From: JANQQN01 sp964519665
GTDB lineage: Bacteria; Myxococcota; Kuafuiibacteriia; Kuafuiibacteriales; Kuafuiibacteriaceae
Length of the DNA stretch: 64,000 bases
Reading direction: 5' to 3'
Assembly (NCBI GenBank): GCA_964519665.1
Contig: CAZFIV010000025.1
Span: 1-64,000 of the forward strand
Under the pieces are notes generated by a model that saw only the letters and a program-made list of their open reading frames with translations, had not been told where the DNA came from and made no database searches. A program made the translations under genes and the position numbers. Every line of letters starts with the position of its first letter. The stretch's first letter is position 1. Shown piece after piece: positions 1 through 8,777 of this stretch.

Positions 1-472
1 GACGAGCAGCTGGTATGAGCGCGGAAAATTCCGCAGTCTGCGCGGCGGGTCTTGGGACGGCATCCCGAGGGACGTGCGCGCGTCCGATCGGATTAGGGAC
101 ACGCCTTCCAGTCAGAACAACCTCGTTGGTTTTCGCTGCGTCCAGTTCGACTAGTTCTGTGTGCTGGTTCCTTGCGTTCTGGTTTCTGGTCGGCCCTCGC
201 TCAACTTCGCGGGGGCACAGACTGCCGTTTCTTCGCGTTTGCGCGTTTCAAACCCCCGACCGCAACACTCCGCTCACGATGCGACGTTATTCGAAGAGTG
301 CGCAGGACGGCTTGCCGGCGTGCGCACTGTTCGAATCGCCTTCTTTCCTAGATTCTATTGTAGCGACGCCGCTCGTGCGGTCGAAATTGACCTTCGGTCA
401 CCGCTTCAGCGGGGTCCGAAGGTCAACGGCGATGGAGTTCATGCAATGAGGATTGAGATAGCGCTAGGCGGC
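1..472. other. Left-edge stretch without a convincing gene
   Basis: No reading frame here has the strong third-position GC bias of the genes further right, and none gives a recognisable protein. The first six codons of frame 1 end in TGA at 16-18, so this could be the tail of a gene off the left edge, but that is too short to claim. A long nested hairpin lies at 387-426 and is listed separately. Base composition is more even than in the rest of the window, which fits decayed or non-coding DNA. Confidence 0.5.
387..426. repeat. Nested inverted repeat (long hairpin)
   Basis: An 11-base arm at 387-397 (TTGACCTTCGG) is perfectly complementary to 416-426. Inside the 18-base loop a second stem, CCGC-TTCA-GCGG at 401-412, forms a 4-base tetraloop hairpin. 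The fold is therefore a coaxial stem with a small internal loop. It lies about 45 bases from the end of the broken oxidoreductase copy, on the side where that minus-strand gene would terminate. It may be an old terminator or a palindromic repeat. There is no T-run. Confidence 0.45.
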
Positions 473-695
473 GTCGGGGGCTGCGCGAACCATCAGCTTG
501 TCGCGGTTCTTGCCGGGGTGGACTCCGACGACGGCGAAGGGGTGTTCTCTAGGCCGTCGACGATGTCCTCGATGACGTTCAGCTTGCCTTGCTGCATCCA
601 CTTCGCGAGGTCGGAGGCGGCTTCGGGGTGCGGGAGAAGTAGTCGAGCACCACGAAGCCTCCATGCGAAGACGCTTGATGATGATGAGTCCGGGC
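473..695 (-). pseudogene. Broken 3' fragment of the NADP-dependent oxidoreductase at 5230-6237
   Basis: Positions 473-695 line up base for base, with few differences, with about 5239-5464, the 3' end of the intact gene. They encode the same C-terminal stretch (GFVVLDYFSRTPEAASDLVK and onward). The copy has at least two single-base deletions: one G in the run near 637 and one C near 659. It also lacks the stop codon. The rest of the gene is absent upstream. It is in the same orientation as the intact gene, and the S8 protease gene lies between the two copies. It is almost certainly non-functional. Confidence 0.85.
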
Positions 696-1647
696 CGGTT
701 TGGGTAGGATCCGACACTCCGGGGCGACTACGTGGGGTTCCGCTGTGCAGAGTGAGCCGTTCGACTTTGTGGAGGCGCAATCCGTCTTCGTGGCGTTGGG
801 CGAGGCGCTGGGTATTGGCGTTGGCGGTGCTTCTGAGGGACCGGGGCCTTCTGTGAAGTCCGGGCTGGGCCTGTTGGAACTTGGCCTCTCGATATCGTCG
901 GCGAGGTGATGTTTTTGATGGTTGGCTGCTCCCACTACGCGCGGGTCCATCTACTAGACCGAAGGGAAGGTTGTTGTTTCGAGGTGCGAGGACCGCATTC
1001 GGGGCGCTCCACGTTCTTCGGTTTTCTCGTTGCAACCTCGATTTCTCTGTATCCGGCATTGAGAAAATGCTTGAGAATACGGCAATGCCGAAATCCTACT
1101 TTGGGCGCCGGTTTCGGGCGGTGCGGCCCTGAACGGCCATCGGCGTTGTGCGTTGCGCATTCGCACCTGTTCAAACTAAGAGGTTGGTGGGGCTAGCATT
1201 GCGGCCGTGGCTGTGGAACTTTGCTTTCCACGTCAACTGGAATTGATGATTAGAGAGTACTCCTTCCGAGACCATTCTGTCGGCTGAGGGCTGTAGCCAG
1301 TCATCGCGAAGCTCAGCTTGCGAGGTTGGTCGCGAAGGTCATAGCTCGATTGATGGGATCGGTCTGCGTTGCGGCCCGTGTCAGGCCGGGCATGTAGGGC
1401 CGAAGTTCGCTTTGCTCCGTGTGGTGGGTTTGCCGCGGATTCGCTTGTGCTTTCGCTTAAATGGATAATATCGCGTTGCGTCGTCGTCGGCGACATATCG
1501 TCCCGAACCGCGAAATCCTTCTTATCACGGACGACTCATTGCAAAGTCTATTTCCCGGAACGCTAAGTATTCACAATTTTTTCGTAAGAGTGGTACAGTG
1601 GCCGACAGGTGTTAATCCAAGCACCCAATCGGTTCTTCGAGGATGGG
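696..1647. other. Gene-poor stretch upstream of the S8 protease
   Basis: About 950 bases without a supported gene. The open frames here are short, overlap on both strands and resemble no family I know. The last 150 bases before the protease gene are clearly more AT-rich (around 1500-1600), which fits a promoter. A loose TTGCAA at 1539-1544 and TAAGTA at 1564-1569 are 19 bases apart, too weak to call. The region may be debris from whatever event placed the protease gene between the two oxidoreductase copies. Confidence 0.4.
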
Positions 1648-4600
1648 ATGAAAAGAATCTTTAGCGTCTACGTAGTAGCAGCGGTCGCTGTTGGCGGCGC
1701 AGCCCTCGCCTATGGGCAGTCGGCGCCGCTCGAAGTTGCGGCTGATTCACAGATAAACAAGGTCGGTGAGAGCGGGCCGCGGGTCGGGCCCGACGGTAGG
1801 CTGCCCGTTAAGTCGAGTGTCTATATCGTCGAGCTTATCGACAAACCCGTCGCGACTTATGCTGGTGGGATTCCCGGTCTTCAGGCGACGAGCCCGGTCG
1901 TGACCGGCGCTCATCACCTCGACGTCAATGCGCAAGCTAGCCGTCAGTACGAAGTCTATCTGCAGCAGCGCCAGGAAGAGTTCGCTCGTCAGTGCGATCA
2001 CGCCCTCGGTCGCTCCGTGACCCCTCGGTACGTCTACCGCAAGGCGTTCAACGGTATGGCCATCGAGATTACCGAAGCCGAAGCAGAGGCGCTGCGCGCG
2101 ATTCCGGGCGTCGCGAGGGTTGAGCACGAAGTCGTGCGTTATCCGATGACCGACAATGGTCCGCTTCATATCGGGGCTCCGAAGATCTGGAACGGCCGGG
2201 GCGGCGGCTCTCAGTCGAAGGGCGAAGGCACCGTCGTTGCGATTCTCGATAGTGGAATCAACCACGACCACCCATCGTTCGCCGACATCGGGGGCGACGG
2301 CTACGACCACACCAACCCGCTGGGGTCGGGCAACTACATTCCGGGAAGCTACTGCGACACGGTCGACGCTACCTTCTGTAACGACAAGCTGATCGGCGCT
2401 TGGGACATGGTGCAGTCAGCGGATGACCCGGGGGCGCCGGAAGACTCCGATGGTCACGGCAGCCATACGGCGTCCACCGTGGCCGGCAACGTCGTCGATA
2501 ACGCAACGGTCTTGGCGCCCACCGCCGAATACACCGCTGACGTAACCGGTGTTGCGCCTCACGCGAACATCATCGCCTACGATGTCTGTATCGTCGGCTG
2601 CCCGGGTTCGGCCCTCCTTGCGGCGGTCGACCAGGTCGTGATCGACGCGTCGGCGCTTCCAAATGGCATTCAAGCCCTCAACTACTCCATCTCGGGCGGC
2701 AATGATCCATACAACGACGCCGTGGAGCTCGCCTTCCTGAACGCGACCGCCGCCGGCGTGTACGTGTCGTGCTCGGCCGGCAACTCGGGCCCCGGCCCTG
2801 AGACCACCGGTCACAATTCGCCGTGGGTGGCCACGGTCGCGGCGATGACCCACAAGCGGGCTCTCATCAATACGATCACCGGTCTGAGCAGCGATGGCTC
2901 GGCGCTTCCCGACATCGCGGGCTGGGGCCTCACTGCAGGTTATGGTCCCGCGCCCATCGTTCATGCCGGAGACTTCCCGACCGCCAATGGGACGCAAAAT
3001 GACACCAATCCTGCGCAGTGCCTCGACCCGTTCCCGCCCGGTCACTTTAGCGGACAGATCGTGGTGTGCGACCGCGGCGGGATCGCCCGCGTGGCGAAGG
3101 GTGAGAACGTCTTCGCAGGCGGCGCCGGCGGGTTTGTGCTCGCGAACGTCGCTGCCAACGGCGAAGGTATTTCGGCCGATTCGCACGTGCTGCCCGGTAC
3201 GCACATCGGCTTCTCTGACGCCGAAGTCCTGCGCGACTGGCTCGCCAACAACACCAACACGATGGCGTCGCTCAGTGGCTACGTCGCATCCGTCTCGCAG
3301 GCGAACGCGGACGTCACGGCGAGCTTCAGCTCGCGGGGCCCGAACTCGGCGATCGACGTCATCAAGCCCGACCTCGGTGCGCCGGGCGTCTCCGTCATGG
3401 CCGCGATCGCCACCACGGACCCGACCGCCCCACCGGAGTTCGGCTTGCTGAGCGGCACGTCGATGTCCAGCCCCCACAATGCGGGTGCCGGAGCGCTGGT
3501 TTCGGCCATCACCGACTGGAATCCGTACGAGATTCGGTCGGCCCTCATGATGACGTCGAAGCGTACCGACAGGAGCTTCAAGGACGACGGCGTGACGCCG
3601 GCCGATCCCTTCGACGTCGGTGCGGGCCGCATCAACCTCCGACGGGTTGAAAGCGCGGGTCTCGTGCTCAGTGAAACGCCAGAGAACTTCGCCGCCGCCA
3701 ACCCTGCGCTCGGCGGTAGCCCAAAAGACCTGAACCTCGCGAGTATGGCCGACAGCCGGTGCGTTGGCGAGTGCTCCTGGGTCCGGACCGTTCGCAACGT
3801 GACCGGCGAACCGGCGAGCTGGAAGCTGCGAGTCAAGGGTCCTCCGGGCGCCAAGATGGCGGTGAGCCCGCAGGGGTTCTTCCTCAACCCAAATGAGACT
3901 CAGGAGATCACGGTCTACGCGGACTCCACGTCCGCGGCTCGGGGCTGGAACTTCGGCGAGCTGCTACTCACCCCAAAGGAATTCGGGCCGCGACTCCATA
4001 TGCCGATCGCCTTCCAGGCCGTCAACACCAGCTTGCCAGGGGTCCTGTCGAACACGGTGAGCAGCGCGACCGGAGTCAACGGCGATAACGTGACCTATAC
4101 GGTTCAGATATCGAACGGCAGACTGGCGGGACCGATCGGGCTCGAATCGAGCTTGGGCACCAACCTGGCGCTGAACGTAGAGTCGCTCAACGCGACGGTC
4201 ACCAACGGCACCACGACTGAGCCCTTCAGCTTTGACGTGTCGACCAACTCAATCAGCTGGGAAGGAACCCTAGATGTGGGTGGAATCGGCGTCGCCGCGT
4301 CACCTGCGCCGTTCGGCTTCTTTCCGCTCGCCAGCCTCGGGATCTCGCCCTTCGGCTGCCCCAGCAACTGCGACGACGGCTCGGTGACCTTGAACGTTCC
4401 CTCCTTTGACTACAACGGTGAGACGTACAGCCAGGTCATCTGGTCGGTGAACGGCACGCTGGAAGTCGGCTCCGCGAGCGGACAGGCGACGTCGTTCGCG
4501 AACCAGAATCTGCCCAACCCTACCCCGCCCAACAACATCCTGGCCCCGTTCTGGACCGATCTGAACATGGGCGTCGATGGAGACGGAAGTGAGTGGTACG

Positions 4601-5022
4601 TGGCGGTTCTGACGGCCGGCCCCCGCCAATTCACCGTCTATGAGTGGAACAACATTCCGCTGTTCGGTACCAGTACGGCGCAGACCAACTACTCGTTCCA
4701 GATCTGGGTCGAAAACGGCACCGACAACATCTGGTTCGTTTACGGCGGCCTGAATGGTCCGGTGTCCGTGGCTACGGTCGGCGCGGAGAACTTTGACGGC
4801 ACCGTCGGTTCGTCCTACTACTTCGAAGGCATCGGTACTGAGCCGGCGGTCGGCACCGACCTGCAGGTCGTCGCGACCCCGGGCGGCGTTGCCACGCTCA
4901 CCTACGAGGCCGAGTTGAAGAACTGCCGCCGCGGCGGCACCACCATCGCGAACGAAGCCGTCGTCACCAACGCCGGCAACACCGAGTCAGCCCTCGCGGT
5001 GGTTGAGTGCACCAAGAACTGA
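1648..5022 (+). CDS. Secreted subtilisin-like serine protease (peptidase S8) with PA insert
   Basis: A 1,124-residue secreted protease. The ATG at 1648 is chosen because it begins a good signal peptide (MKRIFSVYVVAAVAVGGAAL) and is preceded by GAGGA; the frame is open upstream to 1609. The order is: signal peptide; an I9-type propeptide ending around residue 170; the catalytic domain with Asp201 (AILDSGIN), His270 (DGHGSH) and Ser605 (SGTSMSSP); and a protease-associated (PA) domain inserted between His and Ser (about residues 440-540, CDRGGIARVAKGENVFAGGA). After the catalytic domain come about 480 residues of beta-sandwich segments, including one that looks like DUF11 (VTYTVQISN). This layout matches large secreted subtilases of the cucumisin/lactocepin type. 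The likely role is extracellular protein degradation. A strong hairpin follows at 5062-5098. It stands alone between two copies of an unrelated oxidoreductase gene. Confidence 0.93.
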   Translation: MKRIFSVYVVAAVAVGGAALAYGQSAPLEVAADSQINKVGESGPRVGPDGRLPVKSSVYIVELIDKPVATYAGGIPGLQATSPVVTGAHHLDVNAQASRQYEVYLQQRQEEFARQCDHALGRSVTPRYVYRKAFNGMAIEITEAEAEALRAIPGVARVEHEVVRYPMTDNGPLHIGAPKIWNGRGGGSQSKGEGTVVAILDSGINHDHPSFADIGGDGYDHTNPLGSGNYIPGSYCDTVDATFCNDKLIGAWDMVQSADDPGAPEDSDGHGSHTASTVAGNVVDNATVLAPTAEYTADVTGVAPHANIIAYDVCIVGCPGSALLAAVDQVVIDASALPNGIQALNYSISGGNDPYNDAVELAFLNATAAGVYVSCSAGNSGPGPETTGHNSPWVATVAAMTHKRALINTITGLSSDGSALPDIAGWGLTAGYGPAPIVHAGDFPTANGTQNDTNPAQCLDPFPPGHFSGQIVVCDRGGIARVAKGENVFAGGAGGFVLANVAANGEGISADSHVLPGTHIGFSDAEVLRDWLANNTNTMASLSGYVASVSQANADVTASFSSRGPNSAIDVIKPDLGAPGVSVMAAIATTDPTAPPEFGLLSGTSMSSPHNAGAGALVSAITDWNPYEIRSALMMTSKRTDRSFKDDGVTPADPFDVGAGRINLRRVESAGLVLSETPENFAAANPALGGSPKDLNLASMADSRCVGECSWVRTVRNVTGEPASWKLRVKGPPGAKMAVSPQGFFLNPNETQEITVYADSTSAARGWNFGELLLTPKEFGPRLHMPIAFQAVNTSLPGVLSNTVSSATGVNGDNVTYTVQISNGRLAGPIGLESSLGTNLALNVESLNATVTNGTTTEPFSFDVSTNSISWEGTLDVGGIGVAASPAPFGFFPLASLGISPFGCPSNCDDGSVTLNVPSFDYNGETYSQVIWSVNGTLEVGSASGQATSFANQNLPNPTPPNNILAPFWTDLNMGVDGDGSEWYVAVLTAGPRQFTVYEWNNIPLFGTSTAQTNYSFQIWVENGTDNIWFVYGGLNGPVSVATVGAENFDGTVGSSYYFEGIGTEPAVGTDLQVVATPGGVATLTYEAELKNCRRGGTTIANEAVVTNAGNTESALAVVECTKN

Positions 5023-5061
5023 TTCCCCTCAGCGTCCCATGGCTCTGAAGAGCCTTCGCGT

Positions 5062-5098
5062 TTCGGCGGGGTGGCCTGATGACGGCCACCCCGCCGAA
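5062..5098 (+). terminator. Perfect 15-bp hairpin after the S8 protease
   Basis: TTCGGCGGGGTGGCC at 5062-5076 pairs perfectly with 5084-5098 across a 7-base loop (TGATGAC). It begins 40 bases past the protease stop codon. There is no downstream T-run, so it is either a hairpin-only terminator or an mRNA 3'-end stabiliser. A small GGCTCT/AGAGCC palindrome sits just before it at 5041-5054. Confidence 0.65.
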
Positions 5099-5198
5099 TC
5101 GGCGCGATGACCCTCCCGCGGCCCCAATCAGCGGGCGCCGATCGACGACTTACCAAGCCGATATAGTAGGACTTCGGACGTGGTCCGCGCGTAGTGGT

Positions 5199-5216
5199 CC
5201 ACCACGGCAGTGGTGG
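5199..5216 (-). terminator. Small hairpin after the oxidoreductase gene
   Basis: CCACCAC at 5199-5205 and GTGGTGG at 5210-5216 form a 7-bp stem with a GGCA loop, 14 bases past the stop codon of the minus-strand oxidoreductase gene. There is no T-run. Assignment as a terminator rests only on position and symmetry. Confidence 0.35.
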
Positions 5217-5229
5217 GTTGCGGTGGGTG

Positions 5230-6237
5230 TTAAGCCGGGTCGGGGGCTGCGCGGACCATCAGCTTGCCGCGGTTCTTGCCGGCGTAGAGGCCGACGAGGG
5301 CGGAGGGGGTGTTCTCTAGGCCGTCGACGATGTCCTCGATGACGTTCAGCTTGCCTTGCTGCATCCACTTCACGAGGTCGGAGGCGGCTTCGGGGGTGCG
5401 GGAGAAGTAGTCGAGCACCACGAAGCCCTCCATGCGAAGGCGCTTGATGACGATGAGTCCGGGCAGGCCCTTGGGGCTATCGACCGTGTCGGTGTCATAC
5501 TGCGAGAGCGCCCCGCAGCAGACGATGCGGCCTCGATTGCGCATCTGGAAGAGGCACGCTTCGAGGATGTCGCCGCCGACGTTGTCGAAGTAGATGTCGA
5601 TGCCCTTCGGGCAGGCGGCCTTCAGCTGGGCGGGTACGCCGCCCGCTTTGTAGTCGACGGCCGCGTCGTAGCCGAGCTGGTCGGTCAGCCAGGCGCACTT
5701 TTCGGGGCCGCCGGCAATGCCGACGGTGCGACAGCCTTGAATCTTGGCGATCTGGCCGACCAGGCTTCCGACCGAGCCCGCGGCCGCCGACACCACCACC
5801 GTGTCGCCTTCTTTGGGCTTGCCGATGTCCATGAAGCCCCAGTAGGCGGTGAGCCCGGCGATGCCGAGCACCGAGATCAGGTGCGACAGCGGCCGGTACG
5901 GCGGGGCCTTGCGGGCGGCCCTCGCGTTCATCACTCCGTACGTCGACCAGGTGCCTTCGCCGAGCACCAGGTCGCCCGGCGCGAAGCCGTCGGCCTTGCT
6001 CTCGACGACCTCGGCCAGCACGTAGGCGGGCATGATGTCGCCGGGCATGACCTGCGGGCGGTAGGTCGGCCCGCGCATCCAGGCCCGCATGGCGGCGTCG
6101 AGCGAGATCAGGATGGTTCGGACCAAGAGCTGGCCGTCTTCGATCGTGGGCATTTCGCCGACCCGCTGCTCGAAGTGGCTCTCGGACAGCGTGCCGGTGG
6201 GGGCTTCCTTCAGGAGGATATCGACATTCTGGGTCAT
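5230..6237 (-). CDS. NADP-dependent oxidoreductase, CurA/YncB-like (MDR superfamily)
   Basis: A 335-residue member of the medium-chain dehydrogenase/reductase superfamily, in the zinc-free subgroup that includes curcumin reductase CurA and plant/animal 2-alkenal or 15-oxoprostaglandin reductases. It shows the N-terminal quinone-reductase-like fold (GDIMPAYVLAEVVESKADGF) and the NADP-binding loop AAAGSVGSLVGQIAKIQGC, followed by the family sequence YFDNVGGDILEACL and GFVVLDYF near the C-terminus. Family members reduce C=C bonds of enones using NADPH in the cytoplasm; the actual substrate is unknown. The start at 6237 is preceded by AAAGAGAA. The last 225 bases are duplicated, in broken form, at 473-695. 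The next gene upstream is a DUF1330 protein in the same direction, 235 bases away, so a shared operon is uncertain. Confidence 0.92.
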   Translation of the reverse strand: MTQNVDILLKEAPTGTLSESHFEQRVGEMPTIEDGQLLVRTILISLDAAMRAWMRGPTYRPQVMPGDIMPAYVLAEVVESKADGFAPGDLVLGEGTWSTYGVMNARAARKAPPYRPLSHLISVLGIAGLTAYWGFMDIGKPKEGDTVVVSAAAGSVGSLVGQIAKIQGCRTVGIAGGPEKCAWLTDQLGYDAAVDYKAGGVPAQLKAACPKGIDIYFDNVGGDILEACLFQMRNRGRIVCCGALSQYDTDTVDSPKGLPGLIVIKRLRMEGFVVLDYFSRTPEAASDLVKWMQQGKLNVIEDIVDGLENTPSALVGLYAGKNRGKLMVRAAPDPA

Positions 6238-6472
6238 CGGTTCTCTTTCTCGGGTGGCGGGCCCAGCGCTTGGCCGCGGCGACGCTACCGCGTTCGATGA
6301 AGCTCACAACAATTGCGCCGGGACGTCGAGCCCCGGAGGCCGGAAGGCCCCGTCGATGGCGCCCAAGGTAGGCCCGCAAGGGGCGGCCGCGGCAAAGACG
6401 TTCAAGGCACCGTATGCTCACGGGCGGAGGTCTTCGACGAAGCTCGTCGGGACCGCACGACGCGTCGACGTG

Positions 6473-6766
6473 CTAAGACATGCCCTTGACCATGATCGAG
6501 GAGAGCATGGTGCCGCCGGCGTCGCGGTGCTTCGCGATGGCCTGATACGCATCGGACGTCGCCCAGGCGAGCGCGCTTTCTTTCGATGGAAACTCGAGCA
6601 GGACGGAGCGGGTCGCCGTCCACTCGCCCAGGAGCACCTTGGGGCTCTCGTCGACGCTGAGGACGCGGCCGTCGAACTGCTTGAAGACGTCCATGAATTG
6701 CGAGTCGTAAACGCTGTACTCCTCGCGGTCGTGAATCTTGATCTGGGCAATGATGTAGACGGTCAT
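6473..6766 (-). CDS. DUF1330 family protein
   Basis: A 97-residue protein that fits the whole length of the DUF1330 family (dimeric alpha-beta barrel fold). Family features seen are the start MTVYIIAQIKIHDREEYSVY, the central VLLGEWTATRSVLLEFPSKE and the segment AWATSDAYQAIAKHRDAGG. No reaction is established for the family; the fold is shared with small monooxygenases and stress-related proteins. The start is well supported by AGGAG upstream of the ATG. It sits upstream of, and parallel to, the oxidoreductase gene. A remnant of an unrelated TIGR02996 protein lies behind it. Confidence 0.85.
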   Translation of the reverse strand: MTVYIIAQIKIHDREEYSVYDSQFMDVFKQFDGRVLSVDESPKVLLGEWTATRSVLLEFPSKESALAWATSDAYQAIAKHRDAGGTMLSSIMVKGMS

Positions 6767-6887
6767 GAGGACTCCTGGTCGCGCGACCTGGGCATTCGCG
6801 CGTTTCGTGGTGGTTTAGATGTACGCGAGACCCGGGCGCGCTTCTCGAAACCCTTCGAACGTGAGCGGGTGCGGAGGCTCGCCCTCG

Positions 6888-7052
6888 TCAGCGATGGAAT
6901 CGTAGTCCGATTCGACGTAGATCTGCTGAGTTTTCAACGACTTCGTTGTCAGCCATCCAGTCCGCGTAGACCAGTCGGGGCTCATCGGCCGCGGGAGTTG
7001 TCTGCAGGGCCTTCAACAGGGACCGACCGAGATCGGAGCGAGGTGTGGGCAT
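6888..7052 (-). pseudogene. Remnant of a TIGR02996 (repeat-companion domain) protein
   Basis: A 54-codon frame on the minus strand from ATG 7052-7050 to TGA 6888. Residues about 10-35 read LLKALQTTPAADEPRLVYAD followed by WMADN. This is the signature of the TIGR02996 repeat-companion domain, which normally continues as W-x-E-E-x-G-D-P-R-G-E-F. After DN the pattern is lost and the frame soon stops, so the domain is cut short and any downstream repeats are gone. A full-length gene with the same domain is present at 61180-62295. I read this as the 5' end of a decayed gene; it could in principle still be a small expressed protein. Confidence 0.6.
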
Positions 7053-7130
7053 CGCCCAACCATCCTACGCGAAACCGGCGGGTTCGGAACCCGTGACGCC
7101 GTCAATCCCGCTGAGAGAGGCCGCGGCGGG

Positions 7131-7589
7131 CTACTCATCGTCGGCGCCGTCTTCGGCTCGGGCCCGTCGCTCTCGGACGTTCTGCCAATATCGTCGCATC
7201 CGCTCTCGGGCTGCCCCGACCGCTTCCTCGCTCCCAGCGGGGGTCGACGGAAGGCCAAAGCAGGTCGGCGGGATGGTGGGTGCCCCGCTGGGTCGATATT
7301 CCGGAGTCGCTTCGACCCGGATGGTGTCGAAGTGGTCGCCGAGCTGAACCGTGAACTTGGTGTCGTGCAAGAGGAGTATATCGTTGACGACTTCGTTCAG
7401 CACGGAGAGGACGGCAGCTTGTTCCACCGTGTCATCCAAGCGCACGCGGACGGTCGCCGTCGAGGAGCGGGTCTTGAGGTCGACGGGGCCCCCGACGTCC
7501 TGGCGTAGAGCGACGACGAGCTCCGTTTGAAAAACGTAGTGGTCCTCGGCGGGCAGGGGCGGCGCCACCCTGATGACCAGATCGACCAC
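7131..7589 (-). CDS. Hypothetical protein, partner of the TIR membrane protein
   Basis: A 152-residue protein I cannot assign to a family. The first 90 residues alternate strand-like segments (VDLVIRVAPPLPA, STATVRVRLDD, KFTVQLGDHFDTIRVEA), suggesting a small alpha/beta or beta-rich domain. A proline-rich linker follows, then a charged helix with Arg and Glu at the C-terminus (ERMRRYWQNVRERRARAEDG). There is no signal peptide or membrane segment. It starts 10 bases after the TIR gene's stop codon, so the two are almost certainly co-transcribed, and a functional link to TIR signalling is the natural guess. No catalytic motif is visible. Confidence 0.7.
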   Translation of the reverse strand: MVDLVIRVAPPLPAEDHYVFQTELVVALRQDVGGPVDLKTRSSTATVRVRLDDTVEQAAVLSVLNEVVNDILLLHDTKFTVQLGDHFDTIRVEATPEYRPSGAPTIPPTCFGLPSTPAGSEEAVGAARERMRRYWQNVRERRARAEDGADDE

Positions 7590-7599
7590 CGTCTGCTGC

Positions 7600-8724
7600 T
7601 TACTCGCAACCGGCCGGAGTGTCTACTTGTCGTCGGGCGTCCTGGGAGCAGGCCTCGCTCGGGTTCAACAGCCGGCCCGCGTCCGCCCAGAGCGGGTCGG
7701 TGGGGAAGCGCTGCTGCCATTCTTCGATCTTCGTGCGGTCGGGTGCCCGCTGAAGGTCGACGTAGGGCGCCAGGCCGGGTCGGCTCACCTGTTCGCCGAT
7801 CTGTTCGACCAACTTCCTCCATTGGTCGGGACGGGTCTCGATGCCCTCCGTCAGGTCGATCGGCGGCGAGCGGAGCAAGGGCTCCGGGACTTCGGCGGGT
7901 CGAAGAAGGACGTTGATCAGAATGCCGCGCTTGTCGGCCGTCGACGCTTCGCGCCCAACCGATGGGGATTCGAGGGCGCCGGGCGACCAACCGACGACAA
8001 TGCATCTTGTCGCTCGCAGCATTCGGGCCAGCTCGGCGTCGAAGCTCAGGCCGGTCAGGAGTTCCGAGTCGAACCAGACCGACAGTTTGAGTTCATCGAG
8101 TCGGCGCGCCAGCTTGATGGCCTCCGGCCGCGCGTCGGCCGCGGAAGAGATGAACACGTCGAAGTCGCCGGCGGCATCGGAGGACCAGGCCCGATTCTCG
8201 GAACCTCGTGGCCCGGGGGCATCGTCGTCCGGTCGGAGGTGCGTTTGCGAGAACCCGGCGGCCGCCCCGGCGGCGGTCACCAGGCCAGCAAGGACGGCGA
8301 AGCCATAGGTGACGTACTGGCCGCCGGACAGCCTAAGGTAGCGAGACGGAAAGACCTCCACCCAGCAGGCGTTCTCAACCAGGAAGTATGTCACGCCGCT
8401 CGCGACGAGAACCAAGGCTGCGGCGAAGGCGAGCTTGACGAGACTCGCTACCCCGGAGCGCCACCGTCGCAGTTGGCTAAAGAGCGCCCAGCTGGCCAGG
8501 CCATAGAGGCCACACAGCCAGAGCCCCCGCAGGATGGCTGGCGTGAACCGGGTCAGGCCGGACGACGAGCTCGCGGCCAGCTCAGGGTCTAACCAGGTGT
8601 TCAGATGCGCCGCATCCGCCAGGTCGGGGAGTAGACGCGCGAGTTCGCCATCCACCGGCGAATCTGAGCAGTCCGGTCGGAAATTGGCGAGATGATATCG
8701 ATGCGGTCGCCTTGCGGTCTTCAT
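7600..8724 (-). CDS. Membrane-anchored TIR domain protein (three TM segments + C-terminal TIR)
   Basis: About 374 residues with this start. Residues about 62-85, 92-115 and 137-158 are hydrophobic and form three likely membrane segments. A cytoplasmic TIR domain fills the C-terminal half: DFDVFISS opens the domain, WFDSELLTG lies in the middle and VVGWSPGALESPSVGREA carries the glutamate (residue 259) that matches the catalytic Glu of NAD-cleaving TIR domains. Known TIR proteins of this PF13676-like group either cleave NAD+ or act as interaction modules. The start is uncertain: ATGs at 8760 and 8724 lack clear ribosome sites, and 8724 leaves room for the divergent thrB promoter. The small gene at 7131-7589 follows after 10 bases. 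The topology (membrane first, TIR last) is the reverse of the other two TIR proteins in this window. Confidence 0.82.
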   Translation of the reverse strand: MKTARRPHRYHLANFRPDCSDSPVDGELARLLPDLADAAHLNTWLDPELAASSSSGLTRFTPAILRGLWLCGLYGLASWALFSQLRRWRSGVASLVKLAFAAALVLVASGVTYFLVENACWVEVFPSRYLRLSGGQYVTYGFAVLAGLVTAAGAAAGFSQTHLRPDDDAPGPRGSENRAWSSDAAGDFDVFISSAADARPEAIKLARRLDELKLSVWFDSELLTGLSFDAELARMLRATRCIVVGWSPGALESPSVGREASTADKRGILINVLLRPAEVPEPLLRSPPIDLTEGIETRPDQWRKLVEQIGEQVSRPGLAPYVDLQRAPDRTKIEEWQQRFPTDPLWADAGRLLNPSEACSQDARRQVDTPAGCE

Positions 8725-8777
8725 CGCCCGGACCGTTTTGGGGTGAAAGTCCGGTCTCATTGTCGGTAGAAGGGGGT

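Noticed and set aside
325..340. GTTCGAATC resembling a tRNA T-loop
   Set aside because: No cloverleaf fits on either strand.
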